Assembly (NCBI RefSeq): GCF_021155775.2
Contig: NC_060232.1
Location: forward strand, 21,893,922-21,957,921
Direction of reading: 5' to 3'
DNA length: 64,000 nt
Source of the DNA: Neodiprion pinetum
Taxonomy: Eukaryota > Arthropoda > Insecta > Hymenoptera > Diprionidae
Part shown: one piece after another, positions 33,369-43,366 of the stretch
Layout: the number at the start of each line of letters is the position of its first letter
Numbering within the stretch: the first letter of the stretch is position 1
The notes under the pieces: model-generated
Database searches by the model: none
The model's input: the letters and a program-made list of their open reading frames with translations, nothing else
What the model was told of the DNA's origin: nothing
Program-made: the position numbers and the translations under genes

Positions 33369-35023
33369 TTTGGGCATTGAGGTCCATGTCCGTGCCTGGT
33401 GGGGTTGATTCAATTCTTGTACTGCATCCCACTGGGGCAGCGGCCTGTTCCCCGGTGATGTCCATCTGTGTATTTACATTCACGTCCATGTCCGGGTGTC
33501 TTTCCTCTGGTACTCCGTTTACTCTATTTCTTGATTGTGGTGATGTTTGCGGGTTTTTTCGTCTCCCCTGTCCCCCAGGGCCCCGGCACACTTCTTCCTT
33601 GTGTCCGTGCCTGTTGCAATTTTTGCAACGCGTGCCTTGCAGGCCCGTTATAATTCTGGCCGTGGTCCAGCCTATCTTTATTTTTCCAGTGTTCTTCAGG
33701 GATTGCCAGGTGCGCCGACTGGTTCTGACAATAGCAGCCCTCTCCATCCAGGGGTACGTGAAGATTCTCAGTATCTCCGTCTGGTCACTGTCCTCAGACT
33801 TTGTTGGTACCGCACTGGCGAGGGCGGATAGAATTTCCTCCTCCTGTATGAGCACGTCCAGACCCCGGATCTTTAGCGTCTCCCTGTCACCTAGCAGGCT
33901 GACGTCCACACCCTCCCCCAACTTTTCTGTCGCCAGTTCTGCCATCTCCCTGGCTTTTTTCATCTCGTCGAAGATCATCAGGAGAGACCCATCCTTGCTT
34001 TTCCGTATGCCCCTCAGTCCCCCACTTACCGGTGGTGGGATCCCCGTTTTAATCCGGGCAAGGGTTCTTTCATACTTTTCCCCCTTTACCTTAACCGTAA
34101 GTGCGACACCTATCTTGTTGTTGCGTCCCGTTTGTTGTGTCCCGGTGTTTCTCCTTTGCTCGGGGGTGGGCCCAGCGTCTCGTCCTTTTGACTTTCCCGC
34201 TCCTCCGGTCGCCCCACTAGTGGTGGTTGCAGTTGAGGTGCGCGGTGCTTGATATCTTGCCTAATCGTTCGACTTGGCCACCTGTGCGTAACTGGTTGCC
34301 CTTGGGCGGGGGAGGCCCTCAGTTCCAAGTGTGTTGGTAGGAGCGGGTCTATCCTCCCACATTGCTGTTTGCACCCCGATGGACCTAAAGGTACGCGTAC
34401 CCCTCAGCACTTTTTCGGTCGCGCTTATTACCGGCTGCGTCGCCCTAATCGTTGTCTGTCCCTTCGCTGCTGTTTCATTTGGGTAGGTGGCAGCCTTGGG
34501 AGCCCCGTTCCCCTCTCCACCCTTATTCGCGTTTTCCATCAGTTGCCTTTCGCACTCCCTCCCCATGTGACCCGGCTTCTTACATCTAAAGCAGACCTTT
34601 GTTGCTTCCCTGCATTCCCCTGCCATATGGCCGACCGTCCCGCATTTAAAGCATCTGTTGTCCTGGACGAATTCCCTAGGCAGGGCTTGCGTCCATCCAA
34701 TCTTTAAGTGTCGCTGTCTAACCAGGGCATCGACCACCTTCCCGGGGGCCCCGATACACACCGTGAGAGTGCCCCGTAGTGTGTTTTTGACGAAGTCACC
34801 TCCGCCTGTCTACCTGTGGCCCAATTAACTGCCTCGGTAATTTCTGCAGTCGTTACTGTAGCCTCGACATTTTGTATGATGGCCCGCGTCCTCCTGTCTC
34901 CCATGACTTCGGTCGTGAGCCCTTCACCCTGGAGTCTACTTACTAGCTGCGTCGCGTCCGCATGTCCAATCACCATCGCCAGGGCGTCCTCCTTTCCTCT
35001 TGCCCGTCTAATCCCATAGACCT
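33349..35023 (-). pseudogene. TelR-2 ORF1, C-terminal part with two zinc-knuckle modules
   Basis: Directly after the Gypsy-3 insertion the frame reads YGIRRARGKEDALAM and a first gag-like module ending KIGWTQALPREFVQDNR. Two CCHC knuckles follow, CFKCGTVGHMAGEC and CFRCKKPGHMGREC. A frameshift lies near 34760. The module ends in SYAQVAKSND and a TAG (34261-34263). In the same frame, without further stops, a second and different module follows: VKVKGEKYERTLARIKTG, RIFTYPWMERAAIVRTS, KIGWTTARIITGLQG and one knuckle CKNCNRHGHKEEVC. The stop overlaps ORF2. Either this is a real two-module ORF1, or two elements were joined. Confidence 0.72.
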
Positions 35024-35737
35024 TGTGACGGGTTTTGAGTCCGCACTAATACTGTGGAAGGGGGGAACAATTAGAGACGGGGCGAGAAAGTCGGGGCCGA
35101 TAGAATAGCTAAAACTTGGTGTGTATATTTGTGAAGGGGGGGGTACATGTGTTGCGATCGGGGGGGGTGAGTCGACTTAAACTACGAAAGGTACAAAAGG
35201 GTTGTAGACTTTAACGGGGGCTGATCACGCCTCAGCCCTTAGCGTCACTTAATCCTAACTTATAGATACGCGCGCGGAGGGGGGGGGGCAGTGTGTAGGG
35301 TGACGGGGAGTGTGAGGTAAGAAGGGTCGGTATTGCGGGGGGGGTGGTGTAGTGTGACGGGGAGTGTGAGGTAGAAAGGGTTGGTATTGCGAGGGGAGGA
35401 GCAGATCGGCTGTAGAATGCAGGCTAACCTGGTGTCGTCGGCGTGTGTGGGTAATGGTGTATGTGTAACGGTGTGAGTGTCGGTGTCTCTCTCGTTTTCT
35501 CTCTCTCTCTCTCTCTCTCTCTCGCTCGCCCTCTTCGCTTCTCGTGGATTTCTCTCCTTTTGACTTGTTGCTGCTTCGCAGGCCGTGGTCGTACTGCTCG
35601 CTGGCGCTCGGCTCAGCCGAGCGTCGGTGGGCTTCGGTTACCTTCGGGTGTTTCCCGATGGGACGGGACTCACCCGTTCGGCTCTTCCCCGCGGGTTTGG
35701 GGTTTGTTGTGACTTGCACTCTAGGTGCAACGTCACA
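35024..35737 (-). repeat. Gypsy-3 3' LTR
   Basis: The 714-bp LTR, TGTGACGGG to AACGTCACA on plus, has the same length and apparently the same sequence as 42649-43362. That includes the G10 run, the (TC)n microsatellite near 35493-35523, and CGCCTCAGCCCTTAGCG. Open frames inside it (for example 35255-35806 minus) come from its simple repeats. Confidence 0.95.
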
Positions 35738-35751
35738 ACTCCCCCCTCCCC
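35738..35751 (-). promoter_or_regulatory. Gypsy-3 polypurine tract
   Basis: On the minus strand GGGGAGGGGGGAGT immediately precedes the 3' LTR, the position of the plus-strand primer in LTR retrotransposons. Confidence 0.85.
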
Positions 35752-35983
35752 ACGCGGGGCGAGGCCTATAGGGTGAGCCGGCTTCGGTGGCGGGTTTTGT
35801 GGTCATTTCGTCTGTGTTTTCTGTGGTCGTCTGCTCCGATCTGTCGGGGTTAGGGGATGTGGGTCGGGTTGTATTTGCGGGGTGTGCGTTGGGTGTGGGG
35901 TTGTTGGTTGTCTTATATCTACTTATTCTACTTGGTCTCTTGTGTATTTGTCAAAATTATGTTTTTTTTTCTCTTATACTAAC

Positions 35984-37519
35984 TTATCCTATTCTTATAT
36001 TATTTTGTACTAACTCGGGTGTTTTTCTTAATTTATTTGTACTTAAATTTTTGGTTTCGGTTCGGTGGCTCTCGTCGGTGTGGGTCTTGGTGAGTTTTTG
36101 CGTTGTTCCTTGTTCCTTGTGGCTCGTGGTTGCTTCTCCGTGGTTCTGCGTTGGAGTTTTTTGGGTTGTGTTCTGTTTCTTTGGCCTCCGTCCGTCGTTG
36201 TTCGTCCGTCGGTTTGGTGTTGTCAGTGTATTTAGTGTTTTCTGTTTTGTCCTTCTTTTTTTTCGTATCGTATTGCGTCCCGTGTTGTGTGTGCGTCGTT
36301 GTTCGTCCGTCCGTTTGGTGTTGTCAGTTTGTCTAGTGTTTTCTGTTTTGTTCTTTTTTCTGTTTACGTATTGTTTTTCGTTTTTTGTATCGTCTTGAGT
36401 CCCGTGTGGTGTGTGTGGTTGGTTGGGGTGTTTGTGTATGTTCGTCTGTGTCGGTGAGTGAGGTGGTGTCGGTGTTATTGTCTGTGTCGTCGTCCGTCGT
36501 TTGTGTCTGTGGCGTGGTTGTGTGTGTTGTTTCGATGTGTATAACTGTCTCTGCGGTGGAGGTGGTGGAGTCTGTGTCGGTGTCGGTGTCTGGTGTGTTT
36601 GAGGGTTGTATTTTGTGTGGTGCTGTTTGATGTGTGGTGTGTGGTTGGTGTGTGGTTGGTGTGTGGAGGTGCTGGCTTCTGTCTCGTCTGTGTTTGTATG
36701 TTGGTGTGCCCGTCTGGTCATGTATCTGTCTCTTTGTGCCCGTAGTTCGTCGTCCAGGGTGCTTGTCGCTTGTAGGTTAGCAATTATTGATATTATTTCT
36801 GGGGGTGGTCCTATGTGTTTTTTGTACGTCTGTCTTGTCTTCGTCGGTTCTGTGTGTGTGTCCATGTTGGCGAACGTTTGTAGGATCCTGTCTTCTGTTG
36901 TCTGTGGTCTCGTGAGTCTGGTGCGTGTCCATAGAGGGGGTGATGCGGGGGGTGGTGTGTGTCGTGGTGTTGGTGTCGATGTGGGGTGTGTGGTTGTGTG
37001 GGGTGTTTGTTTCTTGGTGGGTGGGTGTGTAGTCGTGTGCGTGGTTGTGGTTCGTGTGGTTTGGGTGACTGTTGGTGGGTGTGTGACAATTTGTGCTGGG
37101 TGTTGTGTGTCTGTGTTAGTTTGTGTGCAGGTTTGTACGTGTTGTGGGTATTTAGTGTCCCGGACCAGCCCGTTGCATTTTGGGCATTGCCTTGGTCCGG
37201 AGAGTGTAACTGTGTGTGTTTGTGAGTGTCTCTGGGTGGCTGTGGGTGCAATGGTTGTTATGTGTGTTGTTGTCGTGGCGGTGTTTGTTACCTGTATGTG
37301 TGTGGTGGGCGTCGGTAGTAGAGTTCGTCGGGTCTCTGTCTGGTGTGTGCCGTCGCGTCCGTATCTGTGTGGGTGTGGGGCCTGTCCTGGTGTTTGTAGT
37401 AGTGGTGTTCTCTCTGTGTTTGTTGTTGTTGTTGTCGGTCTCGTCAGTCGCAGTGTCATCAGGGCCGGTATTCTCGGTTGTTTGTTTTCCATGCTGTGTT
37501 CTGTGGGGTGAATACACAT
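35984..37519 (-). CDS. Gypsy-3 third ORF, Thr/His/Gln/Pro-rich with a CX2CX11HX3C motif
   Basis: This is an uninterrupted 511-codon frame starting 55 bp after the pol stop and ending about 230 bp before the 3' LTR. It is in the slot where some Gypsy elements carry env. It has no signal peptide, membrane segment or furin-like site, so it does not look like an envelope. It is low complexity (Thr, His, Gln, Pro, Asn, Lys) with a short ordered patch around residues 112-131: CPKCNGLVRDT, then YPQHVQTC, which could bind one zinc. A second less biased patch (PPEIISIIANLQATSTLDDE) lies near residue 240. The tail is very basic. Function unknown; T-poor sense composition alone makes long frames likely. 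Confidence 0.55.
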   Translation of the reverse strand: MCIHPTEHSMENKQPRIPALMTLRLTRPTTTTTNTERTPLLQTPGQAPHPHRYGRDGTHQTETRRTLLPTPTTHIQVTNTATTTTHITTIAPTATQRHSQTHTVTLSGPRQCPKCNGLVRDTKYPQHVQTCTQTNTDTQHPAQIVTHPPTVTQTTRTTTTHTTTHPPTKKQTPHTTTHPTSTPTPRHTPPPASPPLWTRTRLTRPQTTEDRILQTFANMDTHTEPTKTRQTYKKHIGPPPEIISIIANLQATSTLDDELRAQRDRYMTRRAHQHTNTDETEASTSTHQPHTNHTPHIKQHHTKYNPQTHQTPTPTQTPPPPPQRQLYTSKQHTQPRHRHKRRTTTQTITPTPPHSPTQTNIHKHPNQPHTPHGTQDDTKNEKQYVNRKKNKTENTRQTDNTKRTDEQRRTHNTGRNTIRKKRRTKQKTLNTLTTPNRRTNNDGRRPKKQNTTQKTPTQNHGEATTSHKEQGTTQKLTKTHTDESHRTETKNLSTNKLRKTPELVQNNIRIG

Positions 37520-37574
37520 GTTAGTTTATTTTCGAGATGTGTTATCGGGCGTGGTTCTTTTATTGCTTATTTGA

Positions 37575-40500
37575 TTATGTATATAATTTTAGGTCTTCTA
37601 TGTGACATTTTCCTATATTTTTATCGCTTTCTGTTGTCAATTCGTATATTGTGGGTGAGATTTTCTTAGTGATTATGTATGGGCCTATGAATTTTTTACT
37701 TAGCTTTGCTGCCGTTCTTTCTGGCCCGGATGAGAGTGTATGGTTCTTTTTCAGTACTCTGTCTCCTTCCTTGAATTGAATGTCTCGTCTTCGTAGGTTG
37801 TAGTAGTGTGCTTGTTTTTCGTTTGCTTCTATTAAGTGCCTCTGTACTTCGTCTCTAAGTGTTTGTAGTCGTCTCAGGTGATCTGTCCATCTGTCTGTGT
37901 CTTGTAATTCTATTTCGTCGTCGTTCTCTAATTGATTTCTTAGACATTGTGTAGGATTTAATTCCCTTCCTAGGTTCAAAAAGGCTGATGTGTGTTTAGT
38001 TGATGTGTGTGTACATGTATTGATTGCAAATTGTAAGTCTTGTAAGTGTATGTACCATTCTGTGTGGTCGTTGTTTACGTAGGCTTGGATCATTGTTTTA
38101 GCGGTTCTGTTGACTCGTTCTACGGGGTTGGCTTGTGCGTGGTATGAGGGGATTGTTGCGTGTCTTATATTGAATTTTTGTGTCAGTTCGCGTATGAGTT
38201 TGTTAATGTATGGTGTGCCGTTATCTGTTAGTAGTATGCGTGGTGTACCCCATCGTGATATTACGTGTGAGTGGAATGTCTGTTCTACTGTTTTTGCGTT
38301 TGCTTTGCGTATCGGTATAATTTCCACCCATTTGGTGTATAGGTCTTCGAAAACTATGATGTATTGGTTTTTTTGCTTTGATAGTGGGAGTGGGCCCATG
38401 ATGTCTGAGGCTACTACTGTCCACGGTTCTTCAATTATTCTAGTACCCATTAGCCCTGCCGGTCACGCTTGTATTGTTTTTATTCTTTGGCATGTGTCAC
38501 ATTTTTTTATGTAGTTTACTGTGTCTCTGTACATCCCTGGCCAATAATATTCTTTGGCTACTCTTTGGTATGTCTTTTCGATCCCTAAGTGGCCTGCTTG
38601 TGTTACGTCGTGATTTTCGTGTAGTATGTGTGTCATTTTGTCTTTGGGTATTACTAGTTTCCATGGGTTTGTGTCTGGTAGGAGGTTTGAGTGTAGGGGG
38701 TTAGGGCGGTGGAAGTATAGTTGATTGTTTCTGATTCGCCATGATTCGTTTTTCTCTGGGCGTGTTTGTACTTGTGTTTTCTTGTATGTGTACCATTTGT
38801 CTGTCGTGTCTTCTATTGTTTCTATGTGTTCTTCGTCTTCGTGTCGTCTTGAAAGTGCGTCTGGTACGTCGTGCATTGTACCTTTTCGGTGTGTAATGTC
38901 AAAGTCGTATTCTAATAGTTCTAGTGCCCATCGTGCAAGTCGGCCTGTGGGGTTTTTAAATTCTCTAAGCCACTTCAGTGCGTGGTGATCTGTAATAACT
39001 TTAAAATGGTATCCTTCCACGTATGGTCTGAATTTTTTTATGGGCCAGAGTACCGCCAAACATTCTCTCTCAGTGGTGGAGTATTTACGTTCTGCCTCGC
39101 TTAGCGCACGGCTAGCGTATGCTGCTACATGCTCTTCGTCATCGAGAGATTGTGTTAGTACGGCACCTATCCCTGTTCCGCTAGCGTCTGTTTATAGTGT
39201 GAATGTTTGTGTGTAGTCTGGGCATGCGAGTGTGGGTGGTGATGTGAGTGCGTGTTTGATTGTGTTCATTGCGTTTTCTTGTTCTTCTCCCCAGTGCCAT
39301 TTCTGGTCTTTTTTCAGTAGTCGTGTCAGTGGTTCTGTAATGTGTGCGAAGTTACGTATAAAGCGTCTGTACCATGATGCCATGCCAATTAGTCTCCGTA
39401 ATTGTTTTATTGTTTTTGGGCTTGGGTAGCTTTCTATGGGTTGTGTTTTGTCGGGGTCTATGTGTAGTCCGTGTCTGTCTACTATGTATCCGAGATATTT
39501 TACTTGTGCGCATCCGAATTCGCACTTCTCTGGGTTTATTGTTAGTCCCGCGTCTGTAATTCTTTTGAGTATTTGTTCTAGTCTTTGTAAGTGTTCGTCA
39601 AATGTTTGTGTTACTATTATTATGTCGTCTAAGTATGCGAATGCATATGGTTCGCATTCTGGGCCTATGAGTCTGTCTAGTAGTCTTTGGAATGTCGCCG
39701 GTGCGCCTGTCAGTCCGTATGGCATTCTTTTAAATTGAAATAAGCCCATTCCCGGGACTGTGAAGGCTGTTATGTGTTTGCTGTCTTCGTCGAGTGGTAT
39801 TTGGAAGTATGCTTGGCTTAAGTCGATTTTTGATATGTACTGTGCTGTCCGTAGTTTGTCTAATATTGCTGTCATGTATGGTAGTGGGTATGCGTCTTTT
39901 TTTGATACTGAGTTTACTTTTCTGAAGTCTAAACAGAAGCGATATGTGTTATTTGGCTTTTTTATCATGACAATTGGGCTCGACCATTCACTTTCTGATG
40001 GTTCTATCACGTCTTCTCTTAGCATTTTGTCTATTTCTGTGTGGATGGCTTCTCTAATTTTTGGTGATACCATATAATATCTTTGTTTTATGGGTGCGTG
40101 TCCTTGTGTGTCTATTTTGTGTTTGATTAGGTGTGTTAGGCCGAGTTGGCCTGGTAGTGTTAAGATTTTCTGCTGTATTGTCGTCTGTGGTTGTGTGTGT
40201 TGTGATTGTGTGAGTTTTTGTATTCCTGCGCATATCTGTGGTTCGGTTTCTTTGTCAGTTTGTGTGTCGTCTGTTGTTTGTGCGTTTGTGGGTATGATTT
40301 TTTGATTTGTGATTTGTGTGTTCTGTGGGTTGTCTTTTGGGGGGGTGTTTTCCGGTGGTGTCTTTGTGCTGGGTAGTGTTGGTGTTAGTGGCTTTTGTTT
40401 TATGGTTGTTTTTTCTGTGTTTTCGTGTCTTTCTGTTGTTTTCGGGTTCGTTTGTTGTTTCGTTGCTTCTAATTTTTCTGCTGCTTTTGCTTGTTTTGTG

Positions 40501-41063
40501 TGTGTTTGTGTTGATTGGTGTCGTATTTTTCGTGTTTCATGTATTTGTATGTATTCTTTGAGTGGTGTTGGTAGTTCTTGTGGTCTGGCTTGCATATGGT
40601 AGTGTGTCTGTGGGTCGTCTATAAGTGACCATGTGTTTTTTCCATAATTTATTTGTATTCCAAATCTCATTAAGCCGCTGTTCCCAATGATACATTGCGA
40701 GCCTAAGTTTGGTATTAATCCGAAATTAATTTTTTTTGTTATGTTGCCGAGGCGTATTGGGAGTGTTACTGCTCCTTCTATCGTCACCTGTGTTCCGTTT
40801 CCCATTGTAGCTGTTCTGTCGGGCGTGTCGTCTATTGGTGTGTCTGTGTTGTGTAGTATTTGTATTACTTCTGCGCCTAGGTATGAGTGTGTCGCGCCTG
40901 TGTCTATTAATGCGTTAAATTCGTGACCGTGTATTTCGATTCTGATGTGAAATCTACTTTCCGTTCTGTTGTTATCTGTTGTAGGTGCTACTGTCTCGGG
41001 TGTGTTTGTGTTGTTTGTGGGGTTGCCCTCCACCCTTGCTGGGTCAACCCTTACTCGTTTCCC
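37575..41063 (-). pseudogene. Gypsy-3 pol with two in-frame stops
   Basis: One frame from the frameshift site to the end is broken only by two stops, near 39192 (TAA between FTL and TDASGTG) and 38463 (TGA after KTIQA). Protease: ALIDTGATHSYLG. RT: FCLDFRKVNSV, MPYGLTGAPATFQ and catalytic YLDD (YLDDIIIVTQ). RNase H: TDASGTGIGAVLTQ and TDHHALKWL. Integrase: HHCC finger (HDVTQAGHLGIEKT, then CDTCQR) and D,D,E core in SDIMGPLP, LTDNGTPY and NPVERVNRTAK. The C-terminal part has GPYIITKKIS. All catalytic residues are otherwise present. The first stop falls directly before the first RNase H Asp. Confidence 0.9.
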
Positions 41064-42472
41064 TGGTTCTGTACCTGTGTGCATTGCCATCTGAAGTGTC
41101 CGGGTTGGTTGCAGTTAAAGCATCTGCGTGGTGTTGTGCCTGTGTTTGAGTTCGTTTGTGTTTGTTGCTGAGTGTAGTGTGGTGAGTTATACGTGATTGC
41201 GGGGTATCGAGTCTGTTGCGTGTTTTGGTTTGTTTGGTTTCGTCGTATGTTGTCTGTGAGTGCCGGTGGTATATTTGGTGTTGGGAGTAATGCTGGGCGG
41301 GGTTGTGTTTGTGCGTACTTGTATGGGATGTATTGTGTGTGGTGTGTTTGGTGTGTGTAGGTTTCTCGTGGGTGTGTGTAGTTATTTAATATTGTTTGTC
41401 TTGTGTTTTCCCATTCGATGTTTGCTTCCCATTCTTTCGCGGCTATTTCCAGTTGGTCGAAGTTCGCGAAGTCGTATGGTTTTATGTATGCCTTGTATTC
41501 TATTTTCATTTTTCTGTATGCCAAGTCTAATTGTGTTCGTGGGTGGTATGGTGGTTTTAGTTGTGATAGTAGTGTTCTAAATTGTATTAGGAATTGTGTA
41601 ATTTTTTGTGTTGGTCCGTGTACGTAGTTTTTGATTTTTTGTTCCAGTCTGTCCCTATGTTGTATGTATTGAAATGCGTGTGTAATGTCTCTTTCGAATT
41701 CTTCCAGTGTTCGCCATTTGCCTCTATTTAAACTGTACCAGTTTTTTGCGTCACCTTCGAGTATCGGGCTGAGGTTGTTGATTAATTGTGTATCGTGTAT
41801 TTCATATCCCGTTTGGTAGTCGCGGAGATTTTGTAAAAATTCGTCTATGTCTTCGTTTGTGTTTCCTGAGTATTTTATGTTCCATGTTTGTATTGTTTTC
41901 ATTGCCATTGCTGGCTGATTCCAGTATGTGCTGTTCGGGCTTGGTGTGTGGTTTAGGTGTGTCGTGTTTTGGTTGTTTGTGGGGTGTATTGACTGTGTGC
42001 TGTATATGTGTGGGTCTTCGTATTCGTTTCTGTCGCTTGGTAGTGCTCCGAGGTCTATCAGGTTTTGTATAAGTCGTGTGTTACGTGTGTTGGTGGCTAA
42101 AAATGTGTCTGTTCCCGTGAAGTGTCGGTTCGTTTGACTGGTTGTTACCGTGTTAGTTTGCGTGTGTGTAGGTGTTGGGATTGTATTGTATGTTTGTGTG
42201 GGATTTGTTGGTTCTGGGCTTTCTTGATGTTGGATTTGTGTACTATGTAAGTTGTGGGTATTCTCTATGATAGCTGCATCAATTATATTTATTGCGTTTG
42301 GTGAGTTTATCGTGTGTCGTCTATTTATTTCCTGTGGTTGGGTCGGCGTTTGTTGATCTCGTGTCGCGCGCGGCTCGCTCTGTGTCGAGTTGTTTTGGTT
42401 GCGTTCGGGTGTGTGTATGTCCATGTGTTCGCGCGCTAGGCCTTGCGGTTCTCTGTGTCCTTGGTCTGCCAT
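41051..42472 (-). CDS. Gypsy-3 gag
   Basis: This intact 473-codon gag has a Gln/Thr/Asn/His-rich N-terminal half. A capsid region follows, with WNIKYSGNTNEDIDEFLQNL, AKNWYSLNRGKWRTLEEFE and FLIQFRTLLSQLKPP, a pattern typical of Gypsy capsids. One CCHC knuckle near the C-terminus (CFNCNQPGHFRWQC) is for RNA binding. The ATG at 42472 lies 160 bp inside the primer-binding site. Its last 13 codons overlap pol in the -1 frame. Confidence 0.9.
   Translation of the reverse strand: MADQGHREPQGLAREHMDIHTPERNQNNSTQSEPRATRDQQTPTQPQEINRRHTINSPNAINIIDAAIIENTHNLHSTQIQHQESPEPTNPTQTYNTIPTPTHTQTNTVTTSQTNRHFTGTDTFLATNTRNTRLIQNLIDLGALPSDRNEYEDPHIYSTQSIHPTNNQNTTHLNHTPSPNSTYWNQPAMAMKTIQTWNIKYSGNTNEDIDEFLQNLRDYQTGYEIHDTQLINNLSPILEGDAKNWYSLNRGKWRTLEEFERDITHAFQYIQHRDRLEQKIKNYVHGPTQKITQFLIQFRTLLSQLKPPYHPRTQLDLAYRKMKIEYKAYIKPYDFANFDQLEIAAKEWEANIEWENTRQTILNNYTHPRETYTHQTHHTQYIPYKYAQTQPRPALLPTPNIPPALTDNIRRNQTNQNTQQTRYPAITYNSPHYTQQQTQTNSNTGTTPRRCFNCNQPGHFRWQCTQVQNQGNE
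41057..41063 (-). promoter_or_regulatory. Gypsy-3 gag-pol -1 frameshift site G GGA AAC
   Basis: The gag frame reads CAG GGA AAC GAG TAA, giving heptamer G GGA AAC one codon before the stop. Slipping back one base enters pol (GKRVRVDP). GGGAAAC is an established retroviral-type slippery heptamer. It differs from A AAA AAC in Gypsy-1 and Gypsy-2. Confidence 0.75.
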
Positions 42473-42633
42473 TGTGTGTATCGTGTTTGGTAGTGTGTGT
42501 GTTCAACTGTCTTTATTCGAATTTTCGTGACTGTGTAGCTTTGTTTCGTGAATCTATGTGTACTTTGTTAGCGTTTATTCCTGTGTTTTGTCTCTTAATT
42601 GTTCGGATTTGGGGTAAAAATGTGGGTAATTTA

Positions 42634-42646
42634 CGTTGGGCGCCAA
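42634..42646 (-). promoter_or_regulatory. Gypsy-3 primer-binding site
   Basis: On the minus strand TTGGCGCCCAACG lies two bases after the 5' LTR. It is complementary to a tRNA 3' end and starts reverse transcription. The TGGCGCCC core resembles lysine-tRNA sites, but the tRNA was not verified. Confidence 0.8.
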
Positions 42647-42648
42647 TT

Positions 42649-43362
42649 TGTGACGGGTTTTGAGTCCGCACTAATACTGTGGAAGGGGGGAACAATTAGA
42701 GACGGGGCGAGAAAGTCGGGGCCGATAGAATAGCTAAAACTTGGTGTGTATATTTGTGAAGGGGGGGGTACATGTGTTGCGATCGGGGGGGGTGAGTCGA
42801 CTTAAACTACGAAAGGTACAAAAGGGTTGTAGACTTTAACGGGGGCTGATCACGCCTCAGCCCTTAGCGTCACTTAATCCTAACTTATAGATACGCGCGC
42901 GGAGGGGGGGGGGCAGTGTGTAGGGTGACGGGGAGTGTGAGGTAAGAAGGGTCGGTATTGCGGGGGGGGTGGTGTAGTGTGACGGGGAGTGTGAGGTAGA
43001 AAGGGTTGGTATTGCGAGGGGAGGAGCAGATCGGCTGTAGAATGCAGGCTAACCTGGTGTCGTCGGCGTGTGTGGGTAATGGTGTATGTGTAACGGTGTG
43101 AGTGTCGGTGTCTCTCTCGTTTTCTCTCTCTCTCTCTCTCTCTCTCTCGCTCGCCCTCTTCGCTTCTCGTGGATTTCTCTCCTTTTGACTTGTTGCTGCT
43201 TCGCAGGCCGTGGTCGTACTGCTCGCTGGCGCTCGGCTCAGCCGAGCGTCGGTGGGCTTCGGTTACCTTCGGGTGTTTCCCGATGGGACGGGACTCACCC
43301 GTTCGGCTCTTCCCCGCGGGTTTGGGGTTTGTTGTGACTTGCACTCTAGGTGCAACGTCACA
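42649..43362 (-). repeat. Gypsy-3 5' LTR
   Basis: The 714-bp LTR pairs with 35024-35737, appears identical to it, and supplies promoter and polyadenylation sites. On the minus strand it is followed by the primer-binding site. Confidence 0.95.
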
Positions 43363-43366
43363 ACCT

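Larger units (their letters stand above)
35024..43362 (-). mobile_element. Gypsy-3, full-length Ty3/Gypsy element with a third ORF
   Basis: The 8,339-bp element has two LTRs of 714 bp each, a primer-binding site, gag, pol, a third ORF and a polypurine tract. It is flanked by the 4-bp duplication ACCT (35020-35023 and 43363-43366). It sits in ORF1 of TelR-2. The sense strand is strikingly poor in T and G through the coding region, which gives proteins rich in Thr, Gln, His, Asn and Pro. The LTRs look identical, so the insertion is recent, yet pol has two stops. Confidence 0.95.

Noticed and set aside
35255..35806. Arg/His/Pro-rich frame in the Gypsy-3 LTR (and the twin at 42880-43344)
   Set aside because: It is produced by the (TC)n microsatellite and G-runs in the LTR, and it is not kept in the diverged solo LTR at 24500-25182.
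36606..37511. 301-codon plus-strand frame opposite the Gypsy-3 third ORF
   Set aside because: It is a shadow of T-poor, A/C-rich composition of the sense strand. It is Val/Cys/Gly-rich without motifs.
35984..37519. Gypsy-3 third ORF as an envelope gene
   Set aside because: No signal peptide, transmembrane segment, cleavage site or conserved envelope cysteines are visible.
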